DNA of 64,000 bases from JACJWR01 sp963842975 (GCA_963842975.1 CAWJIH010000011.1:67545-131544), one strand, 5' to 3'; positions 42,112 to 51,776 are shown, numbered from the stretch's first letter. Numbers and translations are program-made. Notes: generated from the letters alone by a model not told the origin.

Positions 42112-43839
42112 GTGCGTCCGCTTGATCCGAGGCTGCTGAAGTATGCCCGTGTGACCCGGAGATTCCTGGTGATCTCCGTGATCATCGGCACGCTCATCGC
42201 GGTCTTGGCCGTGGTGCAGGCATTCACCCTGGCCGGGATCATCACGGAGGTGTTCCAAGGCGGCGCCGGCCTCGATCAAGTGCTCGACGGGGTCTGGATT
42301 CTGGTGGGCGTCATCGTCCTTCGGGTGGGGTTGAGTTACCTCAACGAGGTGGTCGCCAACGCCACCGCCGCCAAGGCCAAGAGTCAACTCCGCACAGCTC
42401 TGCTGGATCATGTGATGAAACTCGGACCGGTGTGGTTGGCTCGGCGGGGCGAGGGCCAGTTGGCCTCGCTCACCACCCGCGGCATCAACGCGCTCGACGC
42501 CTACTACGGACGCTACCTGCCGATGTTGGTGCTTTCGGTGACGGTGCCGATCGTGGGCGGGATCGCGATTCTCACCCAAGACCTGCTGGCCGCGGTAATC
42601 GTGGCGCTGACGTTGCCGCTGATTCCGGTCTTCATGGTGCTGGTGGGGCTCTACACGAAAACCCGGGTTGATCGTCAGTGGCGCACGCTTGGCGTGCTCA
42701 GCGGGCATTTCCTGGACGTAGTGGCCGGTCTTCCGACGCTGGCCGTATTCGGCCGGGCGAAGGCTCAAGCAGCCAACATCCGACGAATCGGGGATGCCTA
42801 TCGGGTGGCCACGCTGCGGGTGCTGCGGGTGTCCTTCCTGTCGTCGCTGGTGCTGGAACTGCTGGCCACGTTGTCTGTGGCGCTGATCGCGGTGTCGATT
42901 GGCCTGCGAATGGTCGAGGGCAACTTCACCCTCTATGCCGGCCTCGCGGTGCTGGTGCTTGCACCCGAGGTGTATCTGCCGTTGCGGATGGTGGGTGCGA
43001 ACTTCCATGCGGCTGCCGAGGGTCTCGGCGCGGCTGAGCGGGTGTTCGAGGTCCTCGAGACGCCGCCGCCTGCCGTGGGAACACGAACCGACGTACCCGA
43101 TCCGGCCACGCACGCGATTGAGGTGTCGGGCTTGCAGGTGGCGTACGCGGATCGTGGGGATCCGGCCCTGAATGATTTCTCATGTGTGCTGGCACCTGGC
43201 CGGATGACTGCCCTGGTCGGACCTTCGGGGGCCGGCAAGAGCACCCTGCTGGCCGTCCTGCTGGGTTTTGTGACGCCGACCAGCGGCACCGTTCGATCCG
43301 GTGGGGTGGACCTTGCGGAACTTGATCCGGATGCCTGGCGAGCCCGGATCGCCTACGTTCCGCAGAACCCGCGGTTGCTGAGCATGAGCCTGCGGGACAA
43401 CGTCGCCCTCGGGGCACCGGAGGCCAGCGACGCGCAGGTCATCGAGGCGCTCGTCCAGGCTGGCGCGGGCGACTTGCTTGCGGCACTGCCAGAAGGTCTG
43501 GACACACCTTTGGGGGAGGGGGGCCGCGGATTGAGCGTGGGCCAGCAGCGCCGAGTTGCGGTGGCTCGGGCTTTGCTCCGCCAGGCGCCGCTGGTGCTGC
43601 TGGACGAACCGACTGCAGCGCTGGATGTGGAGACCGAAACCGAGGTGCTGGCTGCCGTTCGGGAACATGCTCGTGGCCGCACAGTTGTGGTTGTCGCCCA
43701 TCGGGAATCCCTGGCGGCCATGGCAGACGACGTTGTGCGGGTGCCGCTGCCAGCCGTCCAGCACGGAGGCGCCCGCGTCGCGGACTCACCTGAGGCGTCA
43801 CCGGCGACGGCGACGACGGCGGCGCAGGTGATCGAATGA
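42112..43839 (+). CDS. cydD: Thiol reductant ABC exporter, CydD subunit
   Basis: One half of the heterodimeric CydDC ABC transporter needed to assemble cytochrome bd; in E. coli it exports glutathione and cysteine. About 575 residues: six-helix membrane domain (about 1-300), then an ATPase domain with Walker A LVGPSGAGKSTLLAVLLGFV, signature GLSVGQQRRVAVARALL and Walker B LVLLDEPTAAL. The start is ambiguous: GTG 42112 (VRPLDPRLLKYARVTRRFLV) matches the usual family start; GTG 42091 is 7 codons upstream. The stop overlaps cydC (ATGA). Confidence 0.93.
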   Translation: MRPLDPRLLKYARVTRRFLVISVIIGTLIAVLAVVQAFTLAGIITEVFQGGAGLDQVLDGVWILVGVIVLRVGLSYLNEVVANATAAKAKSQLRTALLDHVMKLGPVWLARRGEGQLASLTTRGINALDAYYGRYLPMLVLSVTVPIVGGIAILTQDLLAAVIVALTLPLIPVFMVLVGLYTKTRVDRQWRTLGVLSGHFLDVVAGLPTLAVFGRAKAQAANIRRIGDAYRVATLRVLRVSFLSSLVLELLATLSVALIAVSIGLRMVEGNFTLYAGLAVLVLAPEVYLPLRMVGANFHAAAEGLGAAERVFEVLETPPPAVGTRTDVPDPATHAIEVSGLQVAYADRGDPALNDFSCVLAPGRMTALVGPSGAGKSTLLAVLLGFVTPTSGTVRSGGVDLAELDPDAWRARIAYVPQNPRLLSMSLRDNVALGAPEASDAQVIEALVQAGAGDLLAALPEGLDTPLGEGGRGLSVGQQRRVAVARALLRQAPLVLLDEPTAALDVETETEVLAAVREHARGRTVVVVAHRESLAAMADDVVRVPLPAVQHGGARVADSPEASPATATTAAQVIE

Positions 43840-45557
43840 CCTCCACCGCCGCAGCCACCGACCACCCGACCACACCAGCAGGCGACGACCGTTCCAAGGC
43901 ATCGGCCCGACCGCACGTGGTCCGGCGCCTCATTGCGCTTTCCCGACCGGTCAGCGGGCGACTCGTGCTGGCCGCCTTCCTAGGGGCATTGGCGGTCGGC
44001 AGCAGTGTCGGGCTGATCGCCACCAGCGCCTGGTTGATTTCCAGGGCCTCCCAGCAGCCACCGGTACTGTTTCTCACGATCGCGGTGGTGGGGGTGCGAG
44101 CGTTCGGCATCGGCCGGGCAGTGTTCCGCTACGCGGAGCGGTTAGTGAGCCATGACGCCGCCTTCCGCACCCTCACCGCCATGCGGGTGTCCATCTATTC
44201 TCGGCTGGCGGCCAATGGTCCGGTGGCCTTACGCCCATACCGCCGCGGAGACCTGTTGAGCCGTTTGGTGGCCGACGTCGATTCGGTGCAGGACCTCTCG
44301 CTGCGGGTTCTGGTTCCTGGGTTGAGCGGCTTCTTCGTGGCGGCAGGTTCGGTGGCGCTTGCGGCGTGGCTGCTGCCTGCTGCCGGTGCGATCCTGGCCG
44401 TGGCGCTGATCCTTGGCGGGGTGGTGGTGCCCTGGTTGACGATGCTGGCCGGTTCCCGATCCGCGGCCCGACTGGCGCCCGTGCAGGGGCGCATGACGTC
44501 GGAGGTGGTGGACCTCTTCTCCGGGGCTGCGGACATCATCAGCTGCGGTGCTGGCCGGCGGATGGTTGCGCGGGTGGAAGAGACCGATGCCGAGTTCACC
44601 GAGGTACAGTCCCGGGGCGCGGCCGCGGCCGGAATCGCTGCAGCGCTGGGAGCCGCAGCCCAAGGTGCCGCAGTGGTGGGGGCAGTGTTGGTAGCTGTGC
44701 CAGCGGTGCGCAGTGGCGATCTGAACGGTGTGAATCTGGCGGTGGTGGTGCTGCTTCCGCTGGCGGCATACGAAGCGGTGGTGAATCTTCCGACTGCCGC
44801 GCTGGCGCTGGTACGGGTGCGATCGAGCGCAGAGCGAGTCTTCGAGGTTGTCGACACCCCACCGGCTGTGCACGAGGCGGAAGCTCCGAAGCCGTTGCCC
44901 GCCGCAACGGAAGCAGGACGTCGGGTGGAATTGCAGGGACTCGCGGCGCAATATCCGGGGGCTGATCGCGACGCGGTGAGCGGGGTCGACCTCTCCCTCG
45001 TGACCGGCCAGACCACCGCATTGGTGGGGCCAAGCGGGGCAGGCAAATCCACCACCGCGGCGGTCCTGGAGCGTTTTCTGGACTATCGCGGCACGGTCAC
45101 TCTCGATGGGGTCGAGATTGCCGCATTGGACTCCGACGAGGTGCGTACCGTGATTGGGCTGTGTGCTCAGGATGCCCACGTCTTCGATACGTCCATCGGC
45201 GAGAACGTCCGCCTGGCCAACCGCGAGGCTGACGATGCGCAAGTGATGGCGGCGTTGGAGGCCGCGCGTCTCGCGGATTGGGTGCGGGCTCAGCCGGATG
45301 GGCTCGACACCCCGGTCGGAATGCACGGCGCGGCCATGTCTGGCGGGCAACGCCAGCGCCTGGCATTGGCACGGGCGCTGATCGCCGACTTCGACGTGCT
45401 GATTCTCGATGAGCCCACCGAGCACCTCGACGCTGAGACGGCCGCCGGTCTGATGGCGGATCTGCGACGGGCCAGCCAGGGCAAGGCAGTGTTGCTCATC
45501 ACTCATCGGCCCGCGGATGCCGCCGCCGCGGATCAGGTAGTGGAAGTAGACGCGTGA
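43836..45557 (+). CDS. cydC: Thiol reductant ABC exporter, CydC subunit
   Basis: A 573-residue partner of CydD with the same architecture: membrane domain with six helices (ISRASQQPPVLFLTIAVVGV; FRYAERLVSHDAAFRTLTAM), then an ATPase with Walker A LVGPSGAGKSTTAAVLERF, signature AMSGGQRQRLALARALI and Walker B DVLILDEPTEHLD. The start overlaps cydD and the stop overlaps the histidine-kinase gene (GTGA, 45554-45557), making one coupled operon. Confidence 0.94.
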   Translation: MTSTAAATDHPTTPAGDDRSKASARPHVVRRLIALSRPVSGRLVLAAFLGALAVGSSVGLIATSAWLISRASQQPPVLFLTIAVVGVRAFGIGRAVFRYAERLVSHDAAFRTLTAMRVSIYSRLAANGPVALRPYRRGDLLSRLVADVDSVQDLSLRVLVPGLSGFFVAAGSVALAAWLLPAAGAILAVALILGGVVVPWLTMLAGSRSAARLAPVQGRMTSEVVDLFSGAADIISCGAGRRMVARVEETDAEFTEVQSRGAAAAGIAAALGAAAQGAAVVGAVLVAVPAVRSGDLNGVNLAVVVLLPLAAYEAVVNLPTAALALVRVRSSAERVFEVVDTPPAVHEAEAPKPLPAATEAGRRVELQGLAAQYPGADRDAVSGVDLSLVTGQTTALVGPSGAGKSTTAAVLERFLDYRGTVTLDGVEIAALDSDEVRTVIGLCAQDAHVFDTSIGENVRLANREADDAQVMAALEAARLADWVRAQPDGLDTPVGMHGAAMSGGQRQRLALARALIADFDVLILDEPTEHLDAETAAGLMADLRRASQGKAVLLITHRPADAAAADQVVEVDA

Positions 45558-47299
45558 CTTCATCTCCAGCACCGGATGGCCGGATGGCCGCAGACGCAAT
45601 CGAGAACGCCAGCCTGGTGTCAGCCGTCGTCGCAGTGGCAGATGGGCTGGACTTGGACGACACGCTGCAACGCATCGTGTCCACGGCCACCAGCCTGGTC
45701 GGCGCACGCTATGGCGCCCTTGGAGTGTTGGATTCCCAGGGGAAGGTGAGCCGCTTCGTCTATGTGGGCATGGAACCCGATGAAGCAAACCGCATCGGCG
45801 CGTTGCCGCAGGGGCACGGAATTCTGGGGCTGTTGCCGCCGGACGGTAAGGCGATTCGGTTGGCCAACCTCACCGACCACCCGTCGGCGACAGGTTTTCC
45901 CGCTGGCCATCCCACTATGCGGAGCTTCTTGGGTGTTCCGATCCGGATCCGCGGCCACGTGTACGGCAATCTCTATGTGGCCGACAAGCAGGATGAACAG
46001 TTCAGTGCGGCCGATGAGCAACTGCTGGTGGCCCTGGCTGCCGCGGCGGGGGTGGCGATTCGAAACGCTGGATTGTTCGCACGCAGTCGGCGACGCCAGC
46101 ATTGGCAGCAGGCAGTGACAGCGGTGGACGCTTTGGTCCTGGCCGGTTGCGACGCGGTGGTCGTTGCCGACGAGGCAGCCCGCCGGGCCTGCGAATTGGC
46201 CTCTGCGGCGGTGGCCGCCGTGGCTCTGCCGGATGAGCACGGCGTGTTGCGGTGGGTTGCAGTGGTTCCAGCAGACACTCATGGCGATCCCGCTGCCTTG
46301 CGTTGGTCGGTAGTCCATTCCCGACTCCCCGACGACGCCCCGGCTAGGCTCGCCGCGGCCGTTGCTAGGGCAGGGGAGCCACTTCCCCCGGACCACGTTG
46401 CCATGGCGGCCTACAACACGGGACAGGTCCAAGTGGGTTCCCCCGTCGGTGGGCCGGTGGGGGACCCTGGTGGTGCGGATGGCGGTCTGGTCGGGCCGAC
46501 GATTGCGCTCCCGCTGCGCGCTCGGGCCGAGGTGCTGGGCGTGCTGGTGCTCCACCGATTCGCTGGCGACGATGTGTTCGACGCAGAGGTCCTCGACCTG
46601 GCCGACACTTTCTGCGAACAGACCGCGGTCGCGCTGGCGTTCGGCGCAGAGCGTCGAGAACGCGAACGGCTTGCGGTGTTTGAAGAGCGGGATCGGATCG
46701 CTCGGGATCTGCATGATTTGGTGATCCAACGACTTTTCGCGACCGGCATGATGCTGGAGGGCGCAGCGCGCATCGACGCCATCCCGCCGCTGCTGGCGGA
46801 TCGGATCGGGACCGCAATCGACGAGCTGGACGGCACGATCAAGGAGATCCGCACCACCATCTTCGAGCTCCACGACGTGCCCGACGGTCCGAGTTGGGTG
46901 GGAGTCCGGGCACGGGTGCTGGCCGAGGTGGAGCGGGCGTCGAACGGCGACCGAACGAAGCCAACGGTCACCTTTGCGGGTCCGGTGGACACGTTGACGG
47001 ACGCCGCGCAGGCTGGGCAATTGATCGCGGCGTTGCGCGAGGGCCTCAGCAACGCGGTGCGTCATTCCAACGGCGACGGGATCGTGGTGCACGTGGGTGT
47101 GACCGACGGTGTGCTTTCGCTCCGGGTGCGTGACGATGGCGACGGTGTCCCCGAAGATGGGCTTGTGCGGCTGTCGGGGTTGCAAAATCTTGTTCTGCGG
47201 GCACGCGCACTAGGTGGCGACTGTGAGCTCGCCAACCGGCCCGATCGGCGCGGCGCGGAGTTGCGCTGGTGGATTCCGCTTGCCGAGCCGAAGGGTTGA
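45554..47299 (+). CDS. DosS/DevS-like GAF-domain sensor histidine kinase
   Basis: A 581-residue soluble sensor: two GAF domains (about residues 20-180 and 195-375; VSTATSLVGARYGALGVLDS; FLGVPIRIRGHVYGNLYVAD), a HisKA_3 dimerisation domain with the phosphoacceptor His in RDRIARDLHDLVIQRLFATG, and a HATPase_c domain (LREGLSNAVRHSNGDGIVVH; VRDDGDGVPEDG). This is the architecture of DosS/DosT, where GAF domains bind haem and sense O2, NO or redox state. Haem binding here cannot be confirmed. It is translationally coupled to cydC, so kinase and oxidase are made together. Confidence 0.9.
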   Translation: MTSSPAPDGRMAADAIENASLVSAVVAVADGLDLDDTLQRIVSTATSLVGARYGALGVLDSQGKVSRFVYVGMEPDEANRIGALPQGHGILGLLPPDGKAIRLANLTDHPSATGFPAGHPTMRSFLGVPIRIRGHVYGNLYVADKQDEQFSAADEQLLVALAAAAGVAIRNAGLFARSRRRQHWQQAVTAVDALVLAGCDAVVVADEAARRACELASAAVAAVALPDEHGVLRWVAVVPADTHGDPAALRWSVVHSRLPDDAPARLAAAVARAGEPLPPDHVAMAAYNTGQVQVGSPVGGPVGDPGGADGGLVGPTIALPLRARAEVLGVLVLHRFAGDDVFDAEVLDLADTFCEQTAVALAFGAERRERERLAVFEERDRIARDLHDLVIQRLFATGMMLEGAARIDAIPPLLADRIGTAIDELDGTIKEIRTTIFELHDVPDGPSWVGVRARVLAEVERASNGDRTKPTVTFAGPVDTLTDAAQAGQLIAALREGLSNAVRHSNGDGIVVHVGVTDGVLSLRVRDDGDGVPEDGLVRLSGLQNLVLRARALGGDCELANRPDRRGAELRWWIPLAEPKG

Positions 47300-47320
47300 C
47301 GAGCCATGCTTCTGGTCGCG

Positions 47321-47977
47321 TCAGTGTTCGTCGTGGAGCCGCACCACGAAGGCCGCCGCTTGGGTGCGCCGCTCAAGGCCCAGTTTGCCGAGTAGCGAAC
47401 TGACGTAGTTCTTCACCGTCTTCTCGGCCAGGTGCAGCCTTTCGCCGATTTGGCGGTTGGTCATGCCCTCTCCGATCAGTTCCAGAATCCGCCGCTCCTG
47501 GGCGGTCAGACTGGTCAAACGGTCGTCGGCCTCCTGAGTACCGCGGAGTTTGGCGAGCACCCGCGAGGTGGCGACCGGATCGAGCAGGGACCGGCCCGCC
47601 GCGATGCTTCGAATCGCCCCCACGAGGTCGTGGCCGCGGATGTCTTTGAGGCAGTAGCCGGCCGCGCCCGCCATGATCGAATCGAATAGTGCCTCGTCGT
47701 CGGCATACGAGGTGAGCATCAGCGCCCTGATGTTGGGATCCTGGCTGCGCACCTCGCGGCAGACCTCCACGCCGGTGCCGTCGGGGAGCCGCACATCGAG
47801 CACGGCCACGTCCGGACGGGTGGCCCGGATCCTGGCGATGGCCTCGGTTGCGGTGCCGGCCTCGCCGACCACGGTGATGTCTGGTTCCAGGCTCAGCAAC
47901 TCGGCAAGGCCGCGTCGAACCACCTCATGATCGTCCAGCAGGAAGACCCGGATCTGATTGCTGGACTCGGAGGGCAC
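47321..47977 (-). CDS. DosR/DevR-like NarL-family response regulator
   Basis: A 218-residue regulator with a receiver domain (VFLLDDHEVVRRGLAELLSL; phosphorylation Asp in PDVAVLDVRLPDGTGVEVCR; Lys in GYCLKDIRGHDLVGAIRSIA) and a LuxR-type helix-turn-helix (LTAQERRILELIGEGMTNRQ; EKTVKNYVSSLLGKLGLERR). Sequence is close to DosR. It is convergent with the kinase gene (21-bp gap), unlike the co-directional devRS of mycobacteria. DosR-type boxes before cydA are the predicted target. Confidence 0.92.
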   Translation of the reverse strand: MPSESSNQIRVFLLDDHEVVRRGLAELLSLEPDITVVGEAGTATEAIARIRATRPDVAVLDVRLPDGTGVEVCREVRSQDPNIRALMLTSYADDEALFDSIMAGAAGYCLKDIRGHDLVGAIRSIAAGRSLLDPVATSRVLAKLRGTQEADDRLTSLTAQERRILELIGEGMTNRQIGERLHLAEKTVKNYVSSLLGKLGLERRTQAAAFVVRLHDEH

Positions 47978-48009
47978 ACCCCCACCCTACCCAAACAATC
48001 CGCAATTGA

Positions 48010-48852
48010 TCAGGGAGCGATGTTGAACTCGTCGAGCAGCGCCGCTGCGAGGGCCTCGTCACCGGTGGCAGTGGGTGCGGTGAATCCGACGAATCGGCGG
48101 CCACAGCTCAGCGATGCGAAGGTCGGCCAAGTCAGGGTCAGGTGCACGTCGGGCGCTGCTGGTGGATCGACGAGACGGCCGCGACCGTTGGCCTCGACGG
48201 TCACCGCGGTGCTGAACTCGACACCAGGTCCGGTGACCTCCACGGTGGCAGTGCTCCCGACGGGGGCCTTCACATCACGAGACCAGGTTCGCTCGAGGCC
48301 GTAGAGCATTCGATCGGCAGCCACCCAGGCCGCCGCTGAGTCGAGGTCGCCGCCGACGTCGATGCCCGCTCGGATGTCTTGGTTGTGTACCCAGATGTCG
48401 AAGCAGCGCATTCGGATGAGGATCCCGCGAGGCAGTTCCCAGCCACCGGGTCCGCGGACGGTGTCGCCCAAGGAGCCCGGCTCCTTCGTCAGCAAGTCCC
48501 GTCGGTTGGCGATGGTCTTGCGCAGTTCGGCGCAAACCTCCGCCTGCGCGACGCCGCGGCGGACGTGGACTGAGAGTTCGGTGTAGCGGCTGAACAGGTC
48601 GTTCGCGTGTGGATATGCGTCCCAGTCGATGTCTACTGCTGGAACCGGTTCGCCGAGTAGGTCTCGCTCGATTCCGACCACATGGGCGACGATGTCAGCG
48701 TTGGTCCAACCTGGAAGCACGCTCGCGGCGTTCCACTGGTCTGTGCTCAGCGACTCGGCGAGGTCGGCGAATGGTTCGACGGCGCTGAGCCATGCCTCGA
48801 CGAGTTGGGGGTAGGTCGCCTCACGCAGGAGGAGTTGGGGTGCCATGGCCAT
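48010..48852 (-). CDS. Maleylpyruvate isomerase N-terminal (DinB-like) domain protein
   Basis: A 280-residue protein with an N-terminal four-helix metal-binding domain of the DinB/MDMPI type (LVEAWLSAVEPFADLAESLS; LPGWTNADIVAHVVGIERDL with a ligand His; IRMRCFDIWVHNQDIRAGID with a second His) and a C-terminal SCP2-like beta domain (VHLTLTWPTFASLSCGRR). Members use mycothiol or similar thiols, or are of unknown function. It lies 3 bp after the nitrilase gene's stop in the same direction. Confidence 0.82.
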   Translation of the reverse strand: MAMAPQLLLREATYPQLVEAWLSAVEPFADLAESLSTDQWNAASVLPGWTNADIVAHVVGIERDLLGEPVPAVDIDWDAYPHANDLFSRYTELSVHVRRGVAQAEVCAELRKTIANRRDLLTKEPGSLGDTVRGPGGWELPRGILIRMRCFDIWVHNQDIRAGIDVGGDLDSAAAWVAADRMLYGLERTWSRDVKAPVGSTATVEVTGPGVEFSTAVTVEANGRGRLVDPPAAPDVHLTLTWPTFASLSCGRRFVGFTAPTATGDEALAAALLDEFNIAP

Positions 48853-48855
48853 ACG

Positions 48856-49662
48856 TTAGCGGCGGTCGCGCAGGACGGGGAACTCCGCGCGGGTCGCGGC
48901 CGGGCTGCTCGGATCGACGTCGCACACCACGATCGCCTCGCCACTGCCGGTTGCGACGAGCGTCTTTCCCCACGGATCGTGGATCACCGAATGACCACCG
49001 AGGTCCACGTCGCCGCTCGCTCCGGTGGCATTGCAGGCGATGAGATTGACTTGGTTTTCGATTGCCCGGGCTGCGGTGAGAATGTCCCAGTGCCCGATTC
49101 GTCGAGCCGGCCAGCCCGAGGAGAGCAGGATCGATTCGGCTCCGGCGTCGGTGAGGGCTCGGAAGTGTTCGGGGAATCGGAGGTCGTAGCAGGTGGCGAG
49201 TCCGGTGCGGCCCAGTGGTGTATCGACTACGACGATGTCGTCCCCGGAGTTGATCAGGGCTGCCTCGCCGGTATCGAAGCCGAAAAGGTGGCGCTTCTGG
49301 TAGGTGGCGGCGAGGGCGCCAGAGGGGTCGAAGAGGTAGGCGGTGTTGTGGGTGTGGGTGCCGTTTGGGGTGGTGGGGTCGGTGGGGGCGGTGCTCGTGG
49401 TGAGGATGGTTCCGGCGTGTAGCCAAACGCCGGTTTCCGCGGCCAGCTCCGACATGGCGTTCGCCGTCGGCCCGTCAGCCGGTTCGGCCAACTCCAGGGT
49501 GGCCTCCAACTCGAACGGTCCCGTGCGCCACAGCTCCGGCAGAATCACCAACTCCGCCCCGTCGGCCACGGCTGTGCGCACCGCCTTAGACACGGGCTCG
49601 AGCGGATAGGGCCGATCCGGAAACAGCCCGAGGTCAAGTTGGATCATGGCTACGCGAAGCAT
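48856..49662 (-). CDS. Nitrilase-superfamily carbon-nitrogen hydrolase
   Basis: A 268-residue enzyme with the Glu-Lys-Cys catalytic triad: Glu in AELVILPELWRTGPF, Lys in AATYQKRHLFGFD, and Cys in GLATCYDLRFPEHFRALTDA. Such enzymes hydrolyse amides, for example omega-amidase or deaminated glutathione amidase; the DLRFPE context fits that group. ATG 49662 (MLRVAMIQLDLGLFPDRPYP) is the natural start; the frame continues upstream without similarity. Confidence 0.88.
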   Translation of the reverse strand: MLRVAMIQLDLGLFPDRPYPLEPVSKAVRTAVADGAELVILPELWRTGPFELEATLELAEPADGPTANAMSELAAETGVWLHAGTILTTSTAPTDPTTPNGTHTHNTAYLFDPSGALAATYQKRHLFGFDTGEAALINSGDDIVVVDTPLGRTGLATCYDLRFPEHFRALTDAGAESILLSSGWPARRIGHWDILTAARAIENQVNLIACNATGASGDVDLGGHSVIHDPWGKTLVATGSGEAIVVCDVDPSSPAATRAEFPVLRDRR

Positions 49663-49771
49663 GGACACAGCGTAGAGGTCTGATCCGCGGCTGCGGCCCC
49701 GTCCAACGGGATGCCGCCGCATGCACCGCCGAACGAGGTGCCCTCAGCGACAATGGCGCCGTCCCCAAGCC

Positions 49772-49805
49772 GAAGGGGCCGACCGCAAATGCGGCCGACC
49801 CCTTC
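49772..49805 (-). terminator. Imperfect hairpin downstream of fadE5
   Basis: An inverted repeat of 15 nt per arm with two mismatches (GAAGGGGCCGACCGC and GCGGCCGACCCCTTC) and an AAAT loop lies 62 bp beyond the fadE5 stop, before the nitrilase gene. It fits an actinobacterial terminator without a U-tract. Confidence 0.55.
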
Positions 49806-49866
49806 AACGGTGTCGAATCACTGCGTCACAGGGCATCTCACGCTAGCCCCGACGACGCTGCGGCGA

Positions 49867-51714
49867 CTAGAACGACGCTTCGTCGAGCTCCATGACGTCC
49901 AGCGTGGTGGCCTCGGCAACGGCCTTCTCTGCGGTCAGCAGCGGCAGCCGGTTCTGTGCGAACCAGCGCGCCGTGGCAACCTTGCCGGTGTAGAAGGCGC
50001 GGTCCCGGGCGTTGAGCGTGTCGTTTTCGAGCGCTGCGAGGGCGACCTCGGCCTGACGCAGCAGCAGCCAGCCAATGATGAGGTCGCCAGCGCCCATGAG
50101 TAGGCGGGTGGTGTTCAAGCCCACCTTGTACAGTTCCTGCGGCTCCTCCTGCGACTTCAACGCCCAGCCGCCCATCACCCCGATCAGGCCTTGGACGTCC
50201 TCGAGCGCCTTCCCGAGCAGTTCCCGCTCGGCAAGCAGTTGCCCGCTGCCCTCGTCGCCCTTGACAGTCTCGGTGATCTCGGCGGCGAGGTGGGACACGG
50301 CCTTGAACTGGTCGCGGACCATCTTGCGGAAGAAGAAGTCCAGACCCTGAATCGCCGTGGTGCCCTCGTAGAGCGTGTCGATCTTGGCGTCGCGGATGTA
50401 CTGCTCGATGGGGTAGTCCTGCAAGTAGCCGGAACCACCGAGGGTTTGCAGCGACTGCGAGCCGAGCAGTTCGTAGGAACGCTCGGAACCCACACCCTTG
50501 ACCACGGGGAGCAGCAGGTCGTTCATGCGCTCGGCGAGGTCGGCGTCGCCACCAGTGTCGTGGGCGAGCGCGACTTGGTCCTGCCAGGCCGAGGTGTACA
50601 TGACCAGCGCCCGCATACCTTCGGCGTAGGCCTTCTGCAGCATCAAGCTGCGGCGCACGTCGGGGTGGTGGCTGATCGGCACGCGGGGTGCGGTCTTGTC
50701 CATCATCTGCAGCAAGTCCGCGCCCTGGACGCGGTTCTTGGCGTAGTCCAGCGCGTTCAGGTAGCCGGTGCTCAGGGTGGCGATGGCCTTGGTGCCCACC
50801 ATCATCCGGGCGTACTCGATCACCTTGAACATCTGCGCGATGCCCTCGTGGACGTCGCCGACCAGCCAGCCGACGGCCGGCTCTTTCTCGCCGAAGGTGA
50901 GCTCGCAGGTGGTGGACACCTTCAGGCCCATCTTCTTCTCGACGTTGGTGACGTAGGCACCGTTGCGCTCGCCGAGCTCACCGGTTTCGAGGTCGACGTG
51001 GTACTTCGGCACCACGAACAGGCTCAGACCCTTGGTGCCGGGTCCGCCGACGCCTTCGATGCCCTCGGGGCGCGCCAGCACGAGGTGGATGATGTTGTCG
51101 CTCATGTCGTGCTCGGCGGAGGTGATGAAGCGCTTTACACCCTCGATGTGCCAGGAGCCGTCCTCCTGCTGGAAGGCCTTGGTGCGTCCGGCGCCGACGT
51201 CGGATCCGGCGTCTGGCTCGGTGAGCACCATGGTGGCGCCCCACTGCTTGTCGATCATGAACTGGGCGAGCTTCTTCTGGTCTTCGTTGCCGAGGGCGTC
51301 GAGGATCGCGGCGAAGCCGGGGCCGGCCATGTACATGAAGGCGGCCGGGTTGGCGCCAAGGACCAGTTCGGCCACGGCCCAGCGCAGGCTGGGGGGAGCG
51401 CCGGTGCCTCCAAGGTGCTCGGGCAGCTCAAGGCGGTACCACTCGGCATCCATCAGCGTTTGGTACGAGGCCTTGAAGTCCTCGGGCATCGTCACCGTGA
51501 ACTTGGCGGGGTCATAGACCGGAGGGTTGCGGTCAGAACTGATCAGGGTGTCCGAGAGCGGGCCGGTCGCCAGCTTGTTGACCTCGCGCAGGATCTCCTT
51601 CGCGGTGTCCACGTCCATCTCGGCGAAGGGGCCCGTGCCCATGCGCTTGTCGGCACCGAAGACCTCGAAGAGGTTGAATTCGATGTCGCGCACGTTGCTC
51701 TTGTAATGCGACAT
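49867..51714 (-). CDS. fadE5: Acyl-CoA dehydrogenase, FadE5 type
   Basis: A 615-residue FAD enzyme of fatty-acid beta-oxidation. The N-terminus MSHYKSNVRDIEFNLFEVFG is nearly identical to that of mycobacterial FadE5, a broad-chain-length acyl-CoA dehydrogenase. Motifs: GATMVLTEPDAGSDVGAGRT, HIEGVKRFITSAEHDMSDNI, and the late LQTLGGSGYLQDYPIEQYIR and DAKIDTLYEGTTAIQGLD; the C-terminal extra domain of this long class is present. ATG 51714 has GGAG about 8 nt upstream. An inverted repeat 43-62 bp upstream of the start is a likely operator. Confidence 0.95.
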   Translation of the reverse strand: MSHYKSNVRDIEFNLFEVFGADKRMGTGPFAEMDVDTAKEILREVNKLATGPLSDTLISSDRNPPVYDPAKFTVTMPEDFKASYQTLMDAEWYRLELPEHLGGTGAPPSLRWAVAELVLGANPAAFMYMAGPGFAAILDALGNEDQKKLAQFMIDKQWGATMVLTEPDAGSDVGAGRTKAFQQEDGSWHIEGVKRFITSAEHDMSDNIIHLVLARPEGIEGVGGPGTKGLSLFVVPKYHVDLETGELGERNGAYVTNVEKKMGLKVSTTCELTFGEKEPAVGWLVGDVHEGIAQMFKVIEYARMMVGTKAIATLSTGYLNALDYAKNRVQGADLLQMMDKTAPRVPISHHPDVRRSLMLQKAYAEGMRALVMYTSAWQDQVALAHDTGGDADLAERMNDLLLPVVKGVGSERSYELLGSQSLQTLGGSGYLQDYPIEQYIRDAKIDTLYEGTTAIQGLDFFFRKMVRDQFKAVSHLAAEITETVKGDEGSGQLLAERELLGKALEDVQGLIGVMGGWALKSQEEPQELYKVGLNTTRLLMGAGDLIIGWLLLRQAEVALAALENDTLNARDRAFYTGKVATARWFAQNRLPLLTAEKAVAEATTLDVMELDEASF

Positions 51715-51756
51715 TCTCACGCTCCATTAGAGTTGCCGGCGCATTCGTCGGCGCCG

Positions 51757-51776
51757 AGGTTACTGGTCGGTAACCT
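51757..51776. promoter_or_regulatory. Palindromic operator upstream of fadE5
   Basis: AGGTTACTGGTCGGTAACCT has perfect 7-bp arms around a 6-bp spacer, and a related half-site (CGCCGGTAAC) follows at about 51789-51798. Such GTTAC/GTAAC dyads are typical of TetR-type regulators of lipid genes. No regulator gene lies adjacent. Function is inferred from symmetry and position. Confidence 0.6.

Noticed and set aside
45620..47185. 521-codon reverse frame opposite the histidine kinase
   Set aside because: The forward product has GAF, HisKA_3 and HATPase motifs; the reverse frame has none.
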